Assembly: GCA_031266095.1 (NCBI GenBank)
Contig: JAISBR010000113.1
Location: 1 to 59,923, forward strand
Source: Treponema sp.
GTDB lineage: Bacteria; Spirochaetota; Spirochaetia; Treponematales; Breznakiellaceae
Direction of reading: 5' to 3'
Length of the DNA: 59,923 nt
In this document: positions 52,092 to 59,923 of the stretch, in pieces
Numbering within the stretch: position 1 is the first letter of the stretch
Layout: every line of letters starts with the position of its first letter
Program-made: the position numbers and the translations under genes
The notes under the pieces: generated by a model
What the model was told of the DNA's origin: nothing
What the model saw: the letters and a program-made list of their open reading frames with translations, nothing else
Database searches by the model: none

Positions 52092-52168
52092 TGGATTTTC
52101 TACATGTTTTCGATGTTTCGTAAATCCGTAGTCTTTGGAAACACCGTTTGGGGCTGAGGAGGGTAAAC

Positions 52169-53329
52169 ATGACTTCCCGGGAAAGGGTCCTTGCCGCTAT
52201 TGATCATAAACCTGTTGACAGGGTTCCCCTGGATATGACCATTTCATATACAGCCCACAATAACCTCTGCCATTACATGAATTGGGATAACCTCTGCGTA
52301 AAAAACGCGAGTATCTGGTCCGTCGCCTTTCCTGAGCCTGAATTCCACGAAAAAATGAACATTGACTGTATCTATGTCGGCCTTAATCCCCCGTCGGGGA
52401 CTCCTCCTTTGCAATTCAACATTGATGAAACCTATACCAACGAATTTGGGCAGAGTTACCGGAAGACGATTACTTCGACCGGGGCAGTATCCTACGATTT
52501 TACCAACGCCCCTGCCGAGGATTGGACCCTGGAAGACCTTGAAAACTGGCAAATGCCGGATCCCCTTGACGATGCGATTTTTGACGGGCTTTACGGGCGT
52601 TGTAAGTATATCTATGAGAATACCGACAAGGCCCTGGTCGGATATTTCGGAGGTTCCCTCTTTAGCGTTTCGAGCCATATCCGGGGCATGGAAAACTGGT
52701 ATGTGGATCTGATGACCGAGCCGGAATTTAGCGGCCTTTTTATGCGGAAATTCCTCGACTATTACACTAAAATGTACCACAAGGCCCTGGACATTGCGGG
52801 AAAGTACATCAGCTTTCTCCGTACCGAAATGGATGATTTCGCCAGCCAGCAGGGGCCCCTCATTTCCCCGCTGGTGTTCCGGGAACAGGTTAAACCCCTG
52901 CTGGGGCAGTTCTACGCCGGTCTTAAAGCCAAATTTGCCGAAGTAAACCCCCAGGGCAGGCTGATGAAACACGCCTGCGGGGATAACAGCGCCTTTATCG
53001 ACGACTATATCGACATGGGCGTGGATATGCTCGATCCGGTACAACCCAACACGGCCTGCATGACCAGAGACTTCCTTTCCAAATACAAGGGCCGCATCGC
53101 CTTTCATGGCAACATCAATACCCAGCAGGTTATGCCTTACGGTACGGTCGAAGAAGTACGGGAAGATGTAAAAGATTCCCTGCGTCATCTTGCCGGCCCT
53201 TCAGGTTTTATTTGCGGCCCCACCCACCACATTCTGGGCGACGTGCCGCCTGAGAATATTATTGCCCTGCGGGATGCGGTATTGGAAATGGGGCAGGTTA
53301 AAGACGGTATGCTTATGAACATGGGTTAG
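52169..53329 (+). CDS. Uroporphyrinogen decarboxylase-like (URO-D superfamily) protein
   Basis: 386 residues from ATG 52169, which has GAGGAGGG eight bases before; an extension to 52148 is not supported by an RBS. MTSRERVLAAIDHKPVDRVPL and the C-terminal HACGDNSAFIDDYIDMGVD, ending in FICGPTHHILGDVPPENI, are typical of the URO-D superfamily. This family also includes cobalamin-dependent methyltransferases such as MtaA and MtbA. The position beside an importer and a dehydrogenase, and not beside haem genes, argues for a catabolic or methyl-transfer role. True HemE is not suggested. It opens the operon under the FadR-type motif. Confidence 0.75.
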   Translation: MTSRERVLAAIDHKPVDRVPLDMTISYTAHNNLCHYMNWDNLCVKNASIWSVAFPEPEFHEKMNIDCIYVGLNPPSGTPPLQFNIDETYTNEFGQSYRKTITSTGAVSYDFTNAPAEDWTLEDLENWQMPDPLDDAIFDGLYGRCKYIYENTDKALVGYFGGSLFSVSSHIRGMENWYVDLMTEPEFSGLFMRKFLDYYTKMYHKALDIAGKYISFLRTEMDDFASQQGPLISPLVFREQVKPLLGQFYAGLKAKFAEVNPQGRLMKHACGDNSAFIDDYIDMGVDMLDPVQPNTACMTRDFLSKYKGRIAFHGNINTQQVMPYGTVEEVREDVKDSLRHLAGPSGFICGPTHHILGDVPPENIIALRDAVLEMGQVKDGMLMNMG

Positions 53330-53393
53330 TTCTAAAACCCGGCAGCTTTGAAGGGACGGGATTTTGGAGCCAATCCGCTCATAATGTGTTTTA

Positions 53394-53437
53394 CAAAATC
53401 AGGAAATGGCGTTCCAATATGTCATTTCCTGATTTTG
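53394..53437 (+). terminator. Perfect 15-bp hairpin between the URO-D-like and binding-protein genes
   Basis: CAAAATCAGGAAATG (53394-53408) and CATTTCCTGATTTTG (53423-53437) are exact complements with a 14-base loop. No clear T-run follows beyond the TTTTG of the arm. It could be a processing or mRNA-stabilising element, or a terminator. Confidence 0.6.
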
Positions 53438-53464
53438 ACAAATAATAACAGAAGGAGAAAGAGT

Positions 53465-54682
53465 ATGAAGAAACTGCTGACTTTGTGTTTGCTTCTGCTG
53501 GCGGGAGTGCTGGCCTTTGCGGGAGGCAGGAGCCAAAGCGCCGCCTCGGGTTCGACGGATTCCAACGGATTTGATTCATCCTGGAACAATTCGCCGACTA
53601 TCAAAATCGGGGTGGCCATTACCCTGACCGGGACCCAGTCCAATCCGGGCAAACATTCTGAACAGGGCGTTGATATTGCGGTAGAACAAATCAACGCCGC
53701 GGGCGGCATTAACGGCAAACGGGTTGAAATCATTAAATACGATGATAAGGGCCAGCCTGCGGAGGCCCTCAAGGCCGTTACCCGCCTTATCGAACAGGAC
53801 AAGGTCCACGCGATTATGGGGCCCCTTTCCAGCAACAGCGTCATGGCTGTCGGGGAATATGTAAACGATGCCGAAGTTCCGGCCATAGGTGTAGCGGTCG
53901 GTATCATATGGCTCGCCCAGGGATGGGACTACTATTTCCGCGCAAGCGCCAATACCGGCACTACCGCCGAGACCCTTTTCAAGACGATAAAGGCAAGCGG
54001 CGCCAGAACGATGGGGTATTTCAGCATCAACGAAGAATTCGGCAATAACTTCATAAAGGACATGGACACCCTGATTGCCGGTGACGGCAATGTCATCAGG
54101 GTCACGGCCCAGGAAAAATACAAGGACGGCGATACGGATTTTACCGCACAGTGCGTTAAGATAAAACAGGCCGATCCGGATTGTTTATTTGTGGCTTCAT
54201 GGTCCAACGACGCCGGTCAGCTTATAAAGCAGATACGGGCCGCGGGTTATGACAAGCCGATTTACGGTGATACCGCTTTTTCCGCAGCGCCGGTCCGCCA
54301 GATTGCCGGCACCGCCACAAACAACTGTTTCTTTGCCAATGCCTATGTTTTGCCGGATTCAGCCGCGGATATTGACACCAATCCGTCTTTCGCGGGAAAA
54401 AGCATCAATGGCTATCTCAAGGCCTATGTCGCCAAGTACGGTGATGTTCCCAAAGAAGACAACGCCTACCGTTCCTATGACGCCATCAATATCTTCGCGA
54501 AAGCTATTGGAGAGGCCAAAAGCCTGAGAGGATCGGCAATCCGTGATAGGATCCACGCGATCTCCAGCTATGATGGAATTCTCGGCACCATGAACTACGC
54601 GAGGTTTCCCAACGGCGAGTGTGTTGATGAAGTAGCCATGTGGGAGATAAAAGACGGTAAAGTCATACCGTACCGAAGGTAG
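53465..54682 (+). CDS. Branched-chain amino acid-type ABC substrate-binding protein
   Basis: 405 residues from ATG 53465, preceded by GAAGGAGA; the frame reaches back to 53348 but the added residues include no signal. The N-terminal signal (LLTLCLLLLAGVLAFAGGRSQS) lacks a lipobox cysteine, as in many treponemal binding proteins. The mature type I fold carries IKIGVAITLTGTQSNPGKHSEQG, GGINGKRVEI and VHAIMGPLSSN. It should capture the ligand in the periplasm for the adjacent permeases. The ligand may not be a branched-chain amino acid; the LivK family also binds amides, urea and aromatic acids. Hairpins flank the gene on both sides. Confidence 0.88.
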   Translation: MKKLLTLCLLLLAGVLAFAGGRSQSAASGSTDSNGFDSSWNNSPTIKIGVAITLTGTQSNPGKHSEQGVDIAVEQINAAGGINGKRVEIIKYDDKGQPAEALKAVTRLIEQDKVHAIMGPLSSNSVMAVGEYVNDAEVPAIGVAVGIIWLAQGWDYYFRASANTGTTAETLFKTIKASGARTMGYFSINEEFGNNFIKDMDTLIAGDGNVIRVTAQEKYKDGDTDFTAQCVKIKQADPDCLFVASWSNDAGQLIKQIRAAGYDKPIYGDTAFSAAPVRQIAGTATNNCFFANAYVLPDSAADIDTNPSFAGKSINGYLKAYVAKYGDVPKEDNAYRSYDAINIFAKAIGEAKSLRGSAIRDRIHAISSYDGILGTMNYARFPNGECVDEVAMWEIKDGKVIPYRR

Positions 54683-54702
54683 CCGGAGTTAAAAACAGTA
54701 AC

Positions 54703-54734
54703 CCGCCTGGATTTCCTGAATTCCGGACGGTTTT
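54703..54734 (+). terminator. Weak terminator-like stem after the binding-protein gene
   Basis: CCGCCTGGA (54703-54711) pairs with TCCGGACGG (54722-54730) with one mismatch and one wobble, then TTTT. It would lower expression of the downstream permease genes. Confidence 0.4.
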
Positions 54735-54741
54735 GTACTAT

Positions 54742-54775
54742 GGGAATCCCCAAAACAAAAGTTGCGGGGATTCCC
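54742..54775 (+). promoter_or_regulatory. Perfect 10-bp intercistronic hairpin
   Basis: GGGAATCCCC (54742-54751) and GGGGATTCCC (54766-54775) enclose a 14-base loop, 25 bases before the permease start. No T-run follows. It likely protects the 3' end of the upstream message. Confidence 0.6.
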
Positions 54776-54800
54776 TGACATTTATAACTTAGAGGTTGTT

Positions 54801-55673
54801 ATGTTTTTACCGCTTCTTGTTGGAGCCCTCATGATCGGGGCTATTTACGGCTTAATGGGGCTTGCGTGCAGCCTTATTTACCGGGCCTCCGCGCTTATGA
54901 GTTTTGCCCAGGGCGAATTCCTGATGATGGGCGCCTTCCTTGGCCTTATTCTGTTCCGTGATAATCGTATCCCGTACCCAATAACGCTGCTTATCTGTGT
55001 CATTACCATGCTCAGCGCCGGTTTTCTTATGGAACGCTTTATAATCCGCATAATTTTAAACAAGGGGGGCAGGGCGATCCAGATAGTGCTGGTTACCATA
55101 GGTCTTTCTATCGTACTGCAAAATCTGGCGGTAATTTTCTTTTACAGCGATGTGCAGATGTTCCCCCCCATTTTGAATGTTCATTACATAGATTTCGGCG
55201 TTGTCCGTATTGCGCCGGAATCTATCATGGGCGCGGCAATGGCCGTTGTATTCATGATCCTGCTCCAGTTCTTTATGACAAAGACAAAAATGGGAACCGC
55301 TATGCGCGCCGCAGCCCAGGTACCGGACGCGGCTTCCGTATGCGGTATAAATGTTTCCTTTACAAAGGGACTCACCTGGGGTATTTCAACCATGCTGACC
55401 GCCATGGCCGGCCTGATGATAGGTCCGGTGTACGGGGTGCAGGCAGGCATGGGTTATACCATCGGGCTTAAAGGGTTTGCCGCCGCAGTCATCGGCGGTT
55501 ACGGGAATATGCTGGGCGCCGTCATCGGCGGGTTTTTCGTGGGCTTTGTTGAAACCATGGCGGCAGGTTACATCGCTTCAGATATGAAGGATTTTGTTTC
55601 TTTTTCTATATTAATAGTCTTTCTGCTTATCAAGCCCGCAGGTATTTTTAACGCGAGAATCATAGAGCAATAA
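54801..55673 (+). CDS. ABC transporter permease, LivH type
   Basis: 290 residues from the ATG at 54801; upstream codons are not preceded by an RBS. About eight hydrophobic helices. GAIYGLMGLACSLIYRASALMSFAQGEFLMMGAF is the LivH start, and the cytoplasmic loop TGLSIVLQNLAV and the EAA-like segment ASVCGINVSFTKGL face the ATPase. It pairs with the LivM-like permease 12 bases downstream. Confidence 0.88.
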   Translation: MFLPLLVGALMIGAIYGLMGLACSLIYRASALMSFAQGEFLMMGAFLGLILFRDNRIPYPITLLICVITMLSAGFLMERFIIRIILNKGGRAIQIVLVTIGLSIVLQNLAVIFFYSDVQMFPPILNVHYIDFGVVRIAPESIMGAAMAVVFMILLQFFMTKTKMGTAMRAAAQVPDAASVCGINVSFTKGLTWGISTMLTAMAGLMIGPVYGVQAGMGYTIGLKGFAAAVIGGYGNMLGAVIGGFFVGFVETMAAGYIASDMKDFVSFSILIVFLLIKPAGIFNARIIEQ

Positions 55674-55685
55674 GGCGGCGTGGAA

Positions 55686-56702
55686 ATGAAAAGCAATATT
55701 TCCCTATCATCAAAAAAGCGAAACCTCATAGGGGCAATTGGCGTAATTGTCTTTGTTTTTGCCATTCCCCTGTTGTTCCCGGGCCAAAGATACATCATGG
55801 TACTGCTCACGACCATATCCATTAATGTGATCATTTGTTCCGGCCTTGACATTCTGTATGGTTATTCAGGGCAGATTTCCATGGGCCATGCCGCTTTTTA
55901 CGCAATGGGGGCTTACGGCTCGGCCATTTTGTCGAAAACAGGGGGCTTAAGCCCCTGGCTGACTATTTTTATTGTCAGCGCGTTAACCGCGGCGTTTGCC
56001 TTTTTATTTGCGCTGCCAATAACGAAATTGGTATTCATGTTTCTTTCACTGGTTACCATCGCCCTTGGGGAAGTAGTCTATCAAAGTATAGTCGTTATAT
56101 TTCCCGACTACACAGGAGGCACCATAGGATTTTCCAGCATACCCAGATTTCAAATAGGCGGTTTTGTCATCAGGGAAAGGCCCCACTATCTGATTTTAGT
56201 GCTTGTATTCACGGTGCTTGCCATAACAATGAAGCAGATGCTGATAAAGTCCAGAGTCGGCAGGGCTCTTATCGCCATACGGGAAAATACTACGGCCGCC
56301 GGCGGCATGGGTATTAATGTCAGGTTTTACAAGTCGGCCGCCTTTGCCGTAAGCGCGTTTTATACCGCCCTTGCCGGCGCCCTATACGCTCATTTTGTCG
56401 GTTATATAAGCCCTGAAACCTTCAACCGCGCCGCATCGGCCATGTTTATCACCATGATCCTCTTTGGGGGCAACGGTACGCTGGCCGGCCCGGTTCTCGG
56501 CGCTACAATCCTGAATCTCTTCAGCGAAGTAATACAGGCCTTTGGCCGTTATCAGATGTTTTTCTACGGTTTTCTTATTATATTTGTGGTTATGTTCGCC
56601 CCCCAGGGCCTCATGGGAATAATCAGCCGCATATACAATTTTTTTACCGTAAAAGTGAGATTGGGAAAGACTTGGGGGAACGCCGATGATTCTGCGGGTT
56701 GA
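55686..56702 (+). CDS. ABC transporter permease, LivM type
   Basis: 338 residues from ATG 55686; the GTG two codons earlier at 55680 is too close to its RBS. Nine or ten helices, GLDILYGYSGQISMGHAAFYAMGAYG (the LivM signature) and the coupling segment RENTTAAGGMGINVRFYK are visible. The gene overlaps the ATPase gene by 17 bases. Confidence 0.88.
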   Translation: MKSNISLSSKKRNLIGAIGVIVFVFAIPLLFPGQRYIMVLLTTISINVIICSGLDILYGYSGQISMGHAAFYAMGAYGSAILSKTGGLSPWLTIFIVSALTAAFAFLFALPITKLVFMFLSLVTIALGEVVYQSIVVIFPDYTGGTIGFSSIPRFQIGGFVIRERPHYLILVLVFTVLAITMKQMLIKSRVGRALIAIRENTTAAGGMGINVRFYKSAAFAVSAFYTALAGALYAHFVGYISPETFNRAASAMFITMILFGGNGTLAGPVLGATILNLFSEVIQAFGRYQMFFYGFLIIFVVMFAPQGLMGIISRIYNFFTVKVRLGKTWGNADDSAG

Positions 56703-57450
56703 TGATCTTGTCATGCAGTTCGGCGGCCTGGCCGCTGTCAATCACGTTTCTTTTGAAATTTCCGATAAAACCATTTGCGCGCTGATTGGGCCTAACGGCG
56801 CGGGAAAGACCACGATATTCAACATGATTTCCGGCGCCCTTGTCCCCACATCGGGAAAGGTTATTTTTGAAGAAAAAGAAATACAGGGACTGCTCCCGTA
56901 TAAAATCAATAATCTTGGCATCGCCCGGACCTATCAAAATATCAACCTGTTTCGCAGCATGACGGTATTGGAAAACGTCATGGTAGGCATGCATTCCCGT
57001 TTGCGTTCCAATTTCTGGAGCAGCCTGTTCCATCTTCCCGGCGAGCGCCGAGAGGAGCGTGAAATGATGGAAAAATGCCTCTATTTGATTGAATATGTTG
57101 GGTTAAAAGACAGGGTACATGAAGTTTCCAGAAATTTATCATATGGGAACCAGCGTTTATTGGAGATAGGCCGCGCTCTGGCAAGTTCGCCGGCTTTGCT
57201 GCTGCTTGACGAACCGGCCGCCGGCATGAATACCACTGAAAAACGGACCCTGTCCGCCCTGATCCGGAAAATCCAGCAAGATTATCAAATGACTATTCTT
57301 TTGGTGGAACATGAAATGCGTTTGGTAATGGAAGTCGCGGAAAATATCTTTGTCCTCAATTTCGGGGAAAAGATTGCCGAAGGCGCTCCCGAAGAGATTC
57401 AGTCAAATGAAGCCGTCATTACCGCGTATCTGGGGGGAGGCAAAAAATAA
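56686..57450 (+). CDS. ABC transporter ATPase, LivG type
   Basis: 254 residues. Walker A GPNGAGKTT near 33, Q-loop in ARTYQNI, signature LSYGNQ near 155, Walker B LLLLDEPAAGM and switch VEHEM. LSYGNQRLLE is the LivG-type variant of LSGGQ. It overlaps livM by 17 bases at its start and livF by one base at its end. Confidence 0.9.
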   Translation: MILRVDDLVMQFGGLAAVNHVSFEISDKTICALIGPNGAGKTTIFNMISGALVPTSGKVIFEEKEIQGLLPYKINNLGIARTYQNINLFRSMTVLENVMVGMHSRLRSNFWSSLFHLPGERREEREMMEKCLYLIEYVGLKDRVHEVSRNLSYGNQRLLEIGRALASSPALLLLDEPAAGMNTTEKRTLSALIRKIQQDYQMTILLVEHEMRLVMEVAENIFVLNFGEKIAEGAPEEIQSNEAVITAYLGGGKK

Positions 57451-58166
57451 TGGACCCTATTCTGGAACTCAAGGATCTTTGTTTTGCCTACGGCGGCATT
57501 CAGGCCCTGCGTGGAATCAGCCTGAAAATTTTCCCCAATGAAATCATTGCGCTTATCGGGGCCAACGGCGCCGGAAAAACCACTACCCTGCAGTGTATTT
57601 CAGGTCTTCTGGGAAAACCAAAGGCCGGCAATGTTTACTTTAACGGACAGCTTTTAAGCGGAAAGAAACCGCATGAGATTTCCCGTATGGGCGTGATTCA
57701 GATACTTGAGGGCCGCAAGATTTTTCCCCACCTTACGGTGCGCGAAAATCTTGAGATGGGAGCTTATACCGGAAGGGGTAATTTTCCCAAAGACCTGGAA
57801 GAAATCTACGACTGGTTTCCGCGTTTAAAGGAGCGTCAAAACCAGGCGGGAGGAACCTTATCGGGCGGGGAACAGCAAATGCTGGCAATAGGCCGAGCGT
57901 TGATGGCGAAACCAAAAATTCTCATGATGGATGAACCTTCCCTGGGCCTGGCGCCTTTGATTGTGGAGGGAGTTTTCGAGATCATCAAGAAAATAAACGG
58001 GGAAGGTATACCCATCCTTCTTGTGGAGCAAAATTCGAAAATAGCTTTGGAAATCGCCGCCAGGGGCTATGTCCTTGAGACGGGGAAAATTGTCTTGGAA
58101 GATGAAGCGAAAAACCTGCTGCATAACGAGGAAGTTATCAAAAGTTATCTTGGCGGCAGGGGATAA
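57450..58166 (+). CDS. ABC transporter ATPase, LivF type
   Basis: 238 residues. Walker A GANGAGKTT, signature LSGGEQQMLAIGRAL, Walker B LMMDEPSLGLAP and switch VEQNS are complete. It pairs with the LivG-type ATPase, whose TAA overlaps its ATG. Together they complete a five-gene importer. Confidence 0.9.
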   Translation: MDPILELKDLCFAYGGIQALRGISLKIFPNEIIALIGANGAGKTTTLQCISGLLGKPKAGNVYFNGQLLSGKKPHEISRMGVIQILEGRKIFPHLTVRENLEMGAYTGRGNFPKDLEEIYDWFPRLKERQNQAGGTLSGGEQQMLAIGRALMAKPKILMMDEPSLGLAPLIVEGVFEIIKKINGEGIPILLVEQNSKIALEIAARGYVLETGKIVLEDEAKNLLHNEEVIKSYLGGRG

Positions 58167-58186
58167 GACAGCAGGAGGAGATGGAA

Positions 58187-59212
58187 ATGAAGGCCCTTTA
58201 TATTGCCGAACCTTTAAAACTGGAAATGCGGGAGTTGCCCATGCCGGCCATACAGGCTCCGGATGATGTGCTGGTAAAAGTTATGATGGCGGGGATCTGT
58301 GGCTCCGATATGCATAACTATCTGGGAGAATCTTCAGAAATAGCCTATCCCCTGGTTGCCGGTCATGAAATGGCCGCTCTGGTTCTGGAAACCGGTTCAG
58401 AAGTGAAGGGCCTGGAATCGGGGGATCATGTAGTTTTAGATCCGGTCATGTCTTGTGGGTATTGTTATCCCTGTTCAATCGGGCGGAACAATGTATGCGA
58501 GAACCTCAAAGCCAGGGGCTCGCATTACGATGGCTGTATGCAGGAATATATGGTTCTGAAACGCCGGACTATCCACAAAATAGCTCAGTCTATTTCCTGG
58601 GAAAAAGCTGCTCTGGTGGAACCCTTTACCATTGCCGGGCAGAGTACTTCCCGGGCGGCGGTAAGCGCGGGAGATACGGTTTATATAGCGGGCGCCGGTC
58701 CTATTGGCCTCTGTATTTTGCTGATGTGTAAACTTCTGGGCGCCCGGGTGATCATTGCCGATATTATTGCCCCGCGGCTTGAATTGGCGGCAAATTTGGG
58801 CGCCGATTATACGATTAATCTGCAAACAGAGGACCCTTTCGAGACTATAAAAAAGATGCCGGGCATACACGGCGTAACGGTTGCCTTTGACGCCATTGGA
58901 CATTCGGCAATTTTTGCCCAACTGGTCAAATTGGCGCTGCCTGCCGCCAGGATTCTCTGTCTGGGTTTTATTTCCGAACCATCGCCGGTTTCCCTGGTGG
59001 ATATCACCCAAAAAGAACTTACTATTTTAGGTTCCCGGATGAGCATGAATCAGTTTGATCGTATCATCGCTCTGGTGGAAGAGGGCAGACTTGACGGGAC
59101 CCCGCTTATATCTGGCATCTTTGATTTTAAAGACGGGGCACGGGCCTTTCAGGAGTTAATAGAAAATAAAACAGCCCATTGTAAAGCGCTGCTTCGGATT
59201 AATAACGGATAA
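58187..59212 (+). CDS. Zinc-dependent medium-chain dehydrogenase
   Basis: 341 residues from the ATG at 58187, eight bases after AGGAGG; the ATG at 58181 is too close. The catalytic-zinc site is Cys in AGICGSDMHNY and His in GHEMAA, with a Glu-type third ligand in LVEPFTIAGQ. The structural zinc cysteines are visible in SCGYCYPCSIGRNNVC. The NAD(P) Rossmann loop is GAGPIGLCILL. It resembles sorbitol, galactitol-phosphate or threonine dehydrogenases. It ends the apparent importer operon. Substrate is presumed related to the transported compound. Confidence 0.88.
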   Translation: MKALYIAEPLKLEMRELPMPAIQAPDDVLVKVMMAGICGSDMHNYLGESSEIAYPLVAGHEMAALVLETGSEVKGLESGDHVVLDPVMSCGYCYPCSIGRNNVCENLKARGSHYDGCMQEYMVLKRRTIHKIAQSISWEKAALVEPFTIAGQSTSRAAVSAGDTVYIAGAGPIGLCILLMCKLLGARVIIADIIAPRLELAANLGADYTINLQTEDPFETIKKMPGIHGVTVAFDAIGHSAIFAQLVKLALPAARILCLGFISEPSPVSLVDITQKELTILGSRMSMNQFDRIIALVEEGRLDGTPLISGIFDFKDGARAFQELIENKTAHCKALLRINNG

Positions 59213-59218
59213 CCCCTA

Positions 59219-59923
59219 TCAGGACCCCATAACCTCGATAAAAATATCGGTCAACACCGGATCGAACTGGGTGCCCTTGCCTTCCAGAATGATCCTCACC
59301 GCCTCGGCGTGGGAAAAAGCCTTCTTGTAGGACCGCTCCGAAACAAGGGCGTCATACACATCGGCCAGGGCCATGATCCTGCCCGGCAGGGGTATGTCGC
59401 CCTTAGCCAGCCTGTTCGGATAGCCGGAGCCGTCCCATTTTTCGTGGTGGGTTCCCGCAAAAATTTTCGCGTACTTCAGGAAGTTGCTGGCCGAGGTGGT
59501 GGCCTCGATCTTTTCAATTATCTGAACCCCAAAGGACGCGTGTTTTTTCATTTCCTCGAATTCGTCAAGGTCAAGTCTGCCGGGTTTTTGCAGTATCCGG
59601 TCGCTGATGGCTATCTTGCCCACATCGTGCAGTTGGGATGATTGCAGCAACAGTTTAATGTCCCATTCGGACACTTCTGCGCCGAACAGGGGATGGTCCC
59701 GCAGCCCTTCTATCAAAAGACCCACGCCCCGCCGGGTCCGTTCAATATGGCCGCCGGTAATGTCGTCCCGGCTTTCAACCAAATCCGCCACGGTTTTAAG
59801 GATGGCGTCCTGCAGTTCCAATACGGTGTTGGTTTTTTCATCGACCATCTTCTGTAGATTGTCGTTAAAATCCTTTAATTCCTTCTGCTGGGCCTCCAGG
59901 GTTTGCTTTTGCGTTTCCACCAG
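59219..59923 (-). CDS. HD-GYP domain protein (partial, N-terminus outside the window)
   Basis: The gene runs off the right edge on the minus strand, so only ~235 C-terminal residues are seen. A long coiled coil (about residues 1-45 of the visible part) leads into an HD-GYP domain. HDVGKIAI is the HD signature and HHEKWDGSGYPNRL is the extended GYP motif with metal ligands. Such domains usually hydrolyse cyclic di-GMP. A REC, GAF or PAS domain is likely upstream. It converges on the dehydrogenase gene, six bases apart. Confidence 0.88.
   Translation of the reverse strand: MVETQKQTLEAQQKELKDFNDNLQKMVDEKTNTVLELQDAILKTVADLVESRDDITGGHIERTRRGVGLLIEGLRDHPLFGAEVSEWDIKLLLQSSQLHDVGKIAISDRILQKPGRLDLDEFEEMKKHASFGVQIIEKIEATTSASNFLKYAKIFAGTHHEKWDGSGYPNRLAKGDIPLPGRIMALADVYDALVSERSYKKAFSHAEAVRIILEGKGTQFDPVLTDIFIEVMGS

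Noticed and set aside
52169..53329. HemE (uroporphyrinogen decarboxylase of haem synthesis)
   Set aside because: The context is an ABC importer and dehydrogenase and no haem gene is near. The superfamily includes methyltransferases, so the haem role is not assumed.

Overview
The window looks like a chromosomal segment of a spirochaete close to Treponema, probably one of the moderate-GC, host-associated or gut treponemes. The evidence is protein-level. There is an XPB-type helicase followed by a helicase-associated protein, substrate-binding proteins with the cysteine-less 'AFAGG' signal ends common in treponemes, a fused 1.3-kaa PurL, and a tuf-S10-spc-alpha ribosomal cluster that ends with a small zinc-ribbon protein. 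No rRNA, tRNA, CRISPR array or prophage was recognised. Species assignment is inference.

Layout. 1-1.3 kb: the 3' end of an ISAzo13-type transposase, then an AT-rich lipoprotein. 1.6-2.9 kb: a clan-A-like glycoside hydrolase lipoprotein. 2.9-6.9 kb: XPB-type helicase translationally coupled to a helicase-associated partner, closed by a terminator. 7-11.7 kb: NYN-LOTUS protein overlapping PurL. 11.8-16.6 kb: vWA protein, HD phosphohydrolase, TyrS, SGNH esterase, TSUP permease. 16.6-20.9 kb: a glycyl-radical enzyme (GRE), a ROK sugar kinase and, divergently, a single-cluster radical-SAM activase. 21-22.6 kb: an AT-rich three-gene flavodoxin-like/DUF2141 operon on the minus strand. 22.7-26.1 kb: DEAD-box helicase and ABC-F ATPase. 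26.1-28.3 kb: a proline-rich TPR lipoprotein and a membrane-anchored partner. 28.4-32.7 kb: a tiny Cys-rich protein, PrfA, PrmC and a Rel-family synthetase whose hydrolase site is destroyed. 32.8-33.8 kb: an Fe-S aldo/keto reductase.

33.9-50.7 kb, all on the minus strand: rpsL-rpsG, a 600-nt gap, then tuf-rpsJ-rplC-rplD-rplW-rplB-rpsS-rplV-rpsC-rplP-rpmC-rpsQ-rplN-rplX-rplE-rpsN-rpsH-rplF-rplR-rpsE-rpmD-rplO-secY-rpmJ-rpsM-rpsK-rpsD-rpoA-rplQ and a zinc-ribbon ORF. A terminator at 33833-33870 works only in this direction. fusA, adk, map and infA are absent from their usual places. The rpsL promoter has a spacer that is almost entirely a 15-nt homopolymer.

51.1-59.2 kb, plus strand: a GntR/FadR-type regulator, a URO-D-like protein, a complete LivKHMGF-type ABC importer and a zinc-dependent dehydrogenase, apparently an uptake-and-catabolism module. 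The regulator gene and the URO-D-like gene share two 10-nt promoter motifs, and long perfect hairpins flank the binding-protein gene. The window closes inside an HD-GYP gene on the minus strand.

Most noteworthy: the GRE/ROK/short-activase module with unknown substrate; the XPB/partner pair; the Rel protein with a dead hydrolase site; the ABC-F ATPase with one intact and one degenerate composite site; the alternative RNA structure between rpsG and tuf; and the FadR-controlled importer module.
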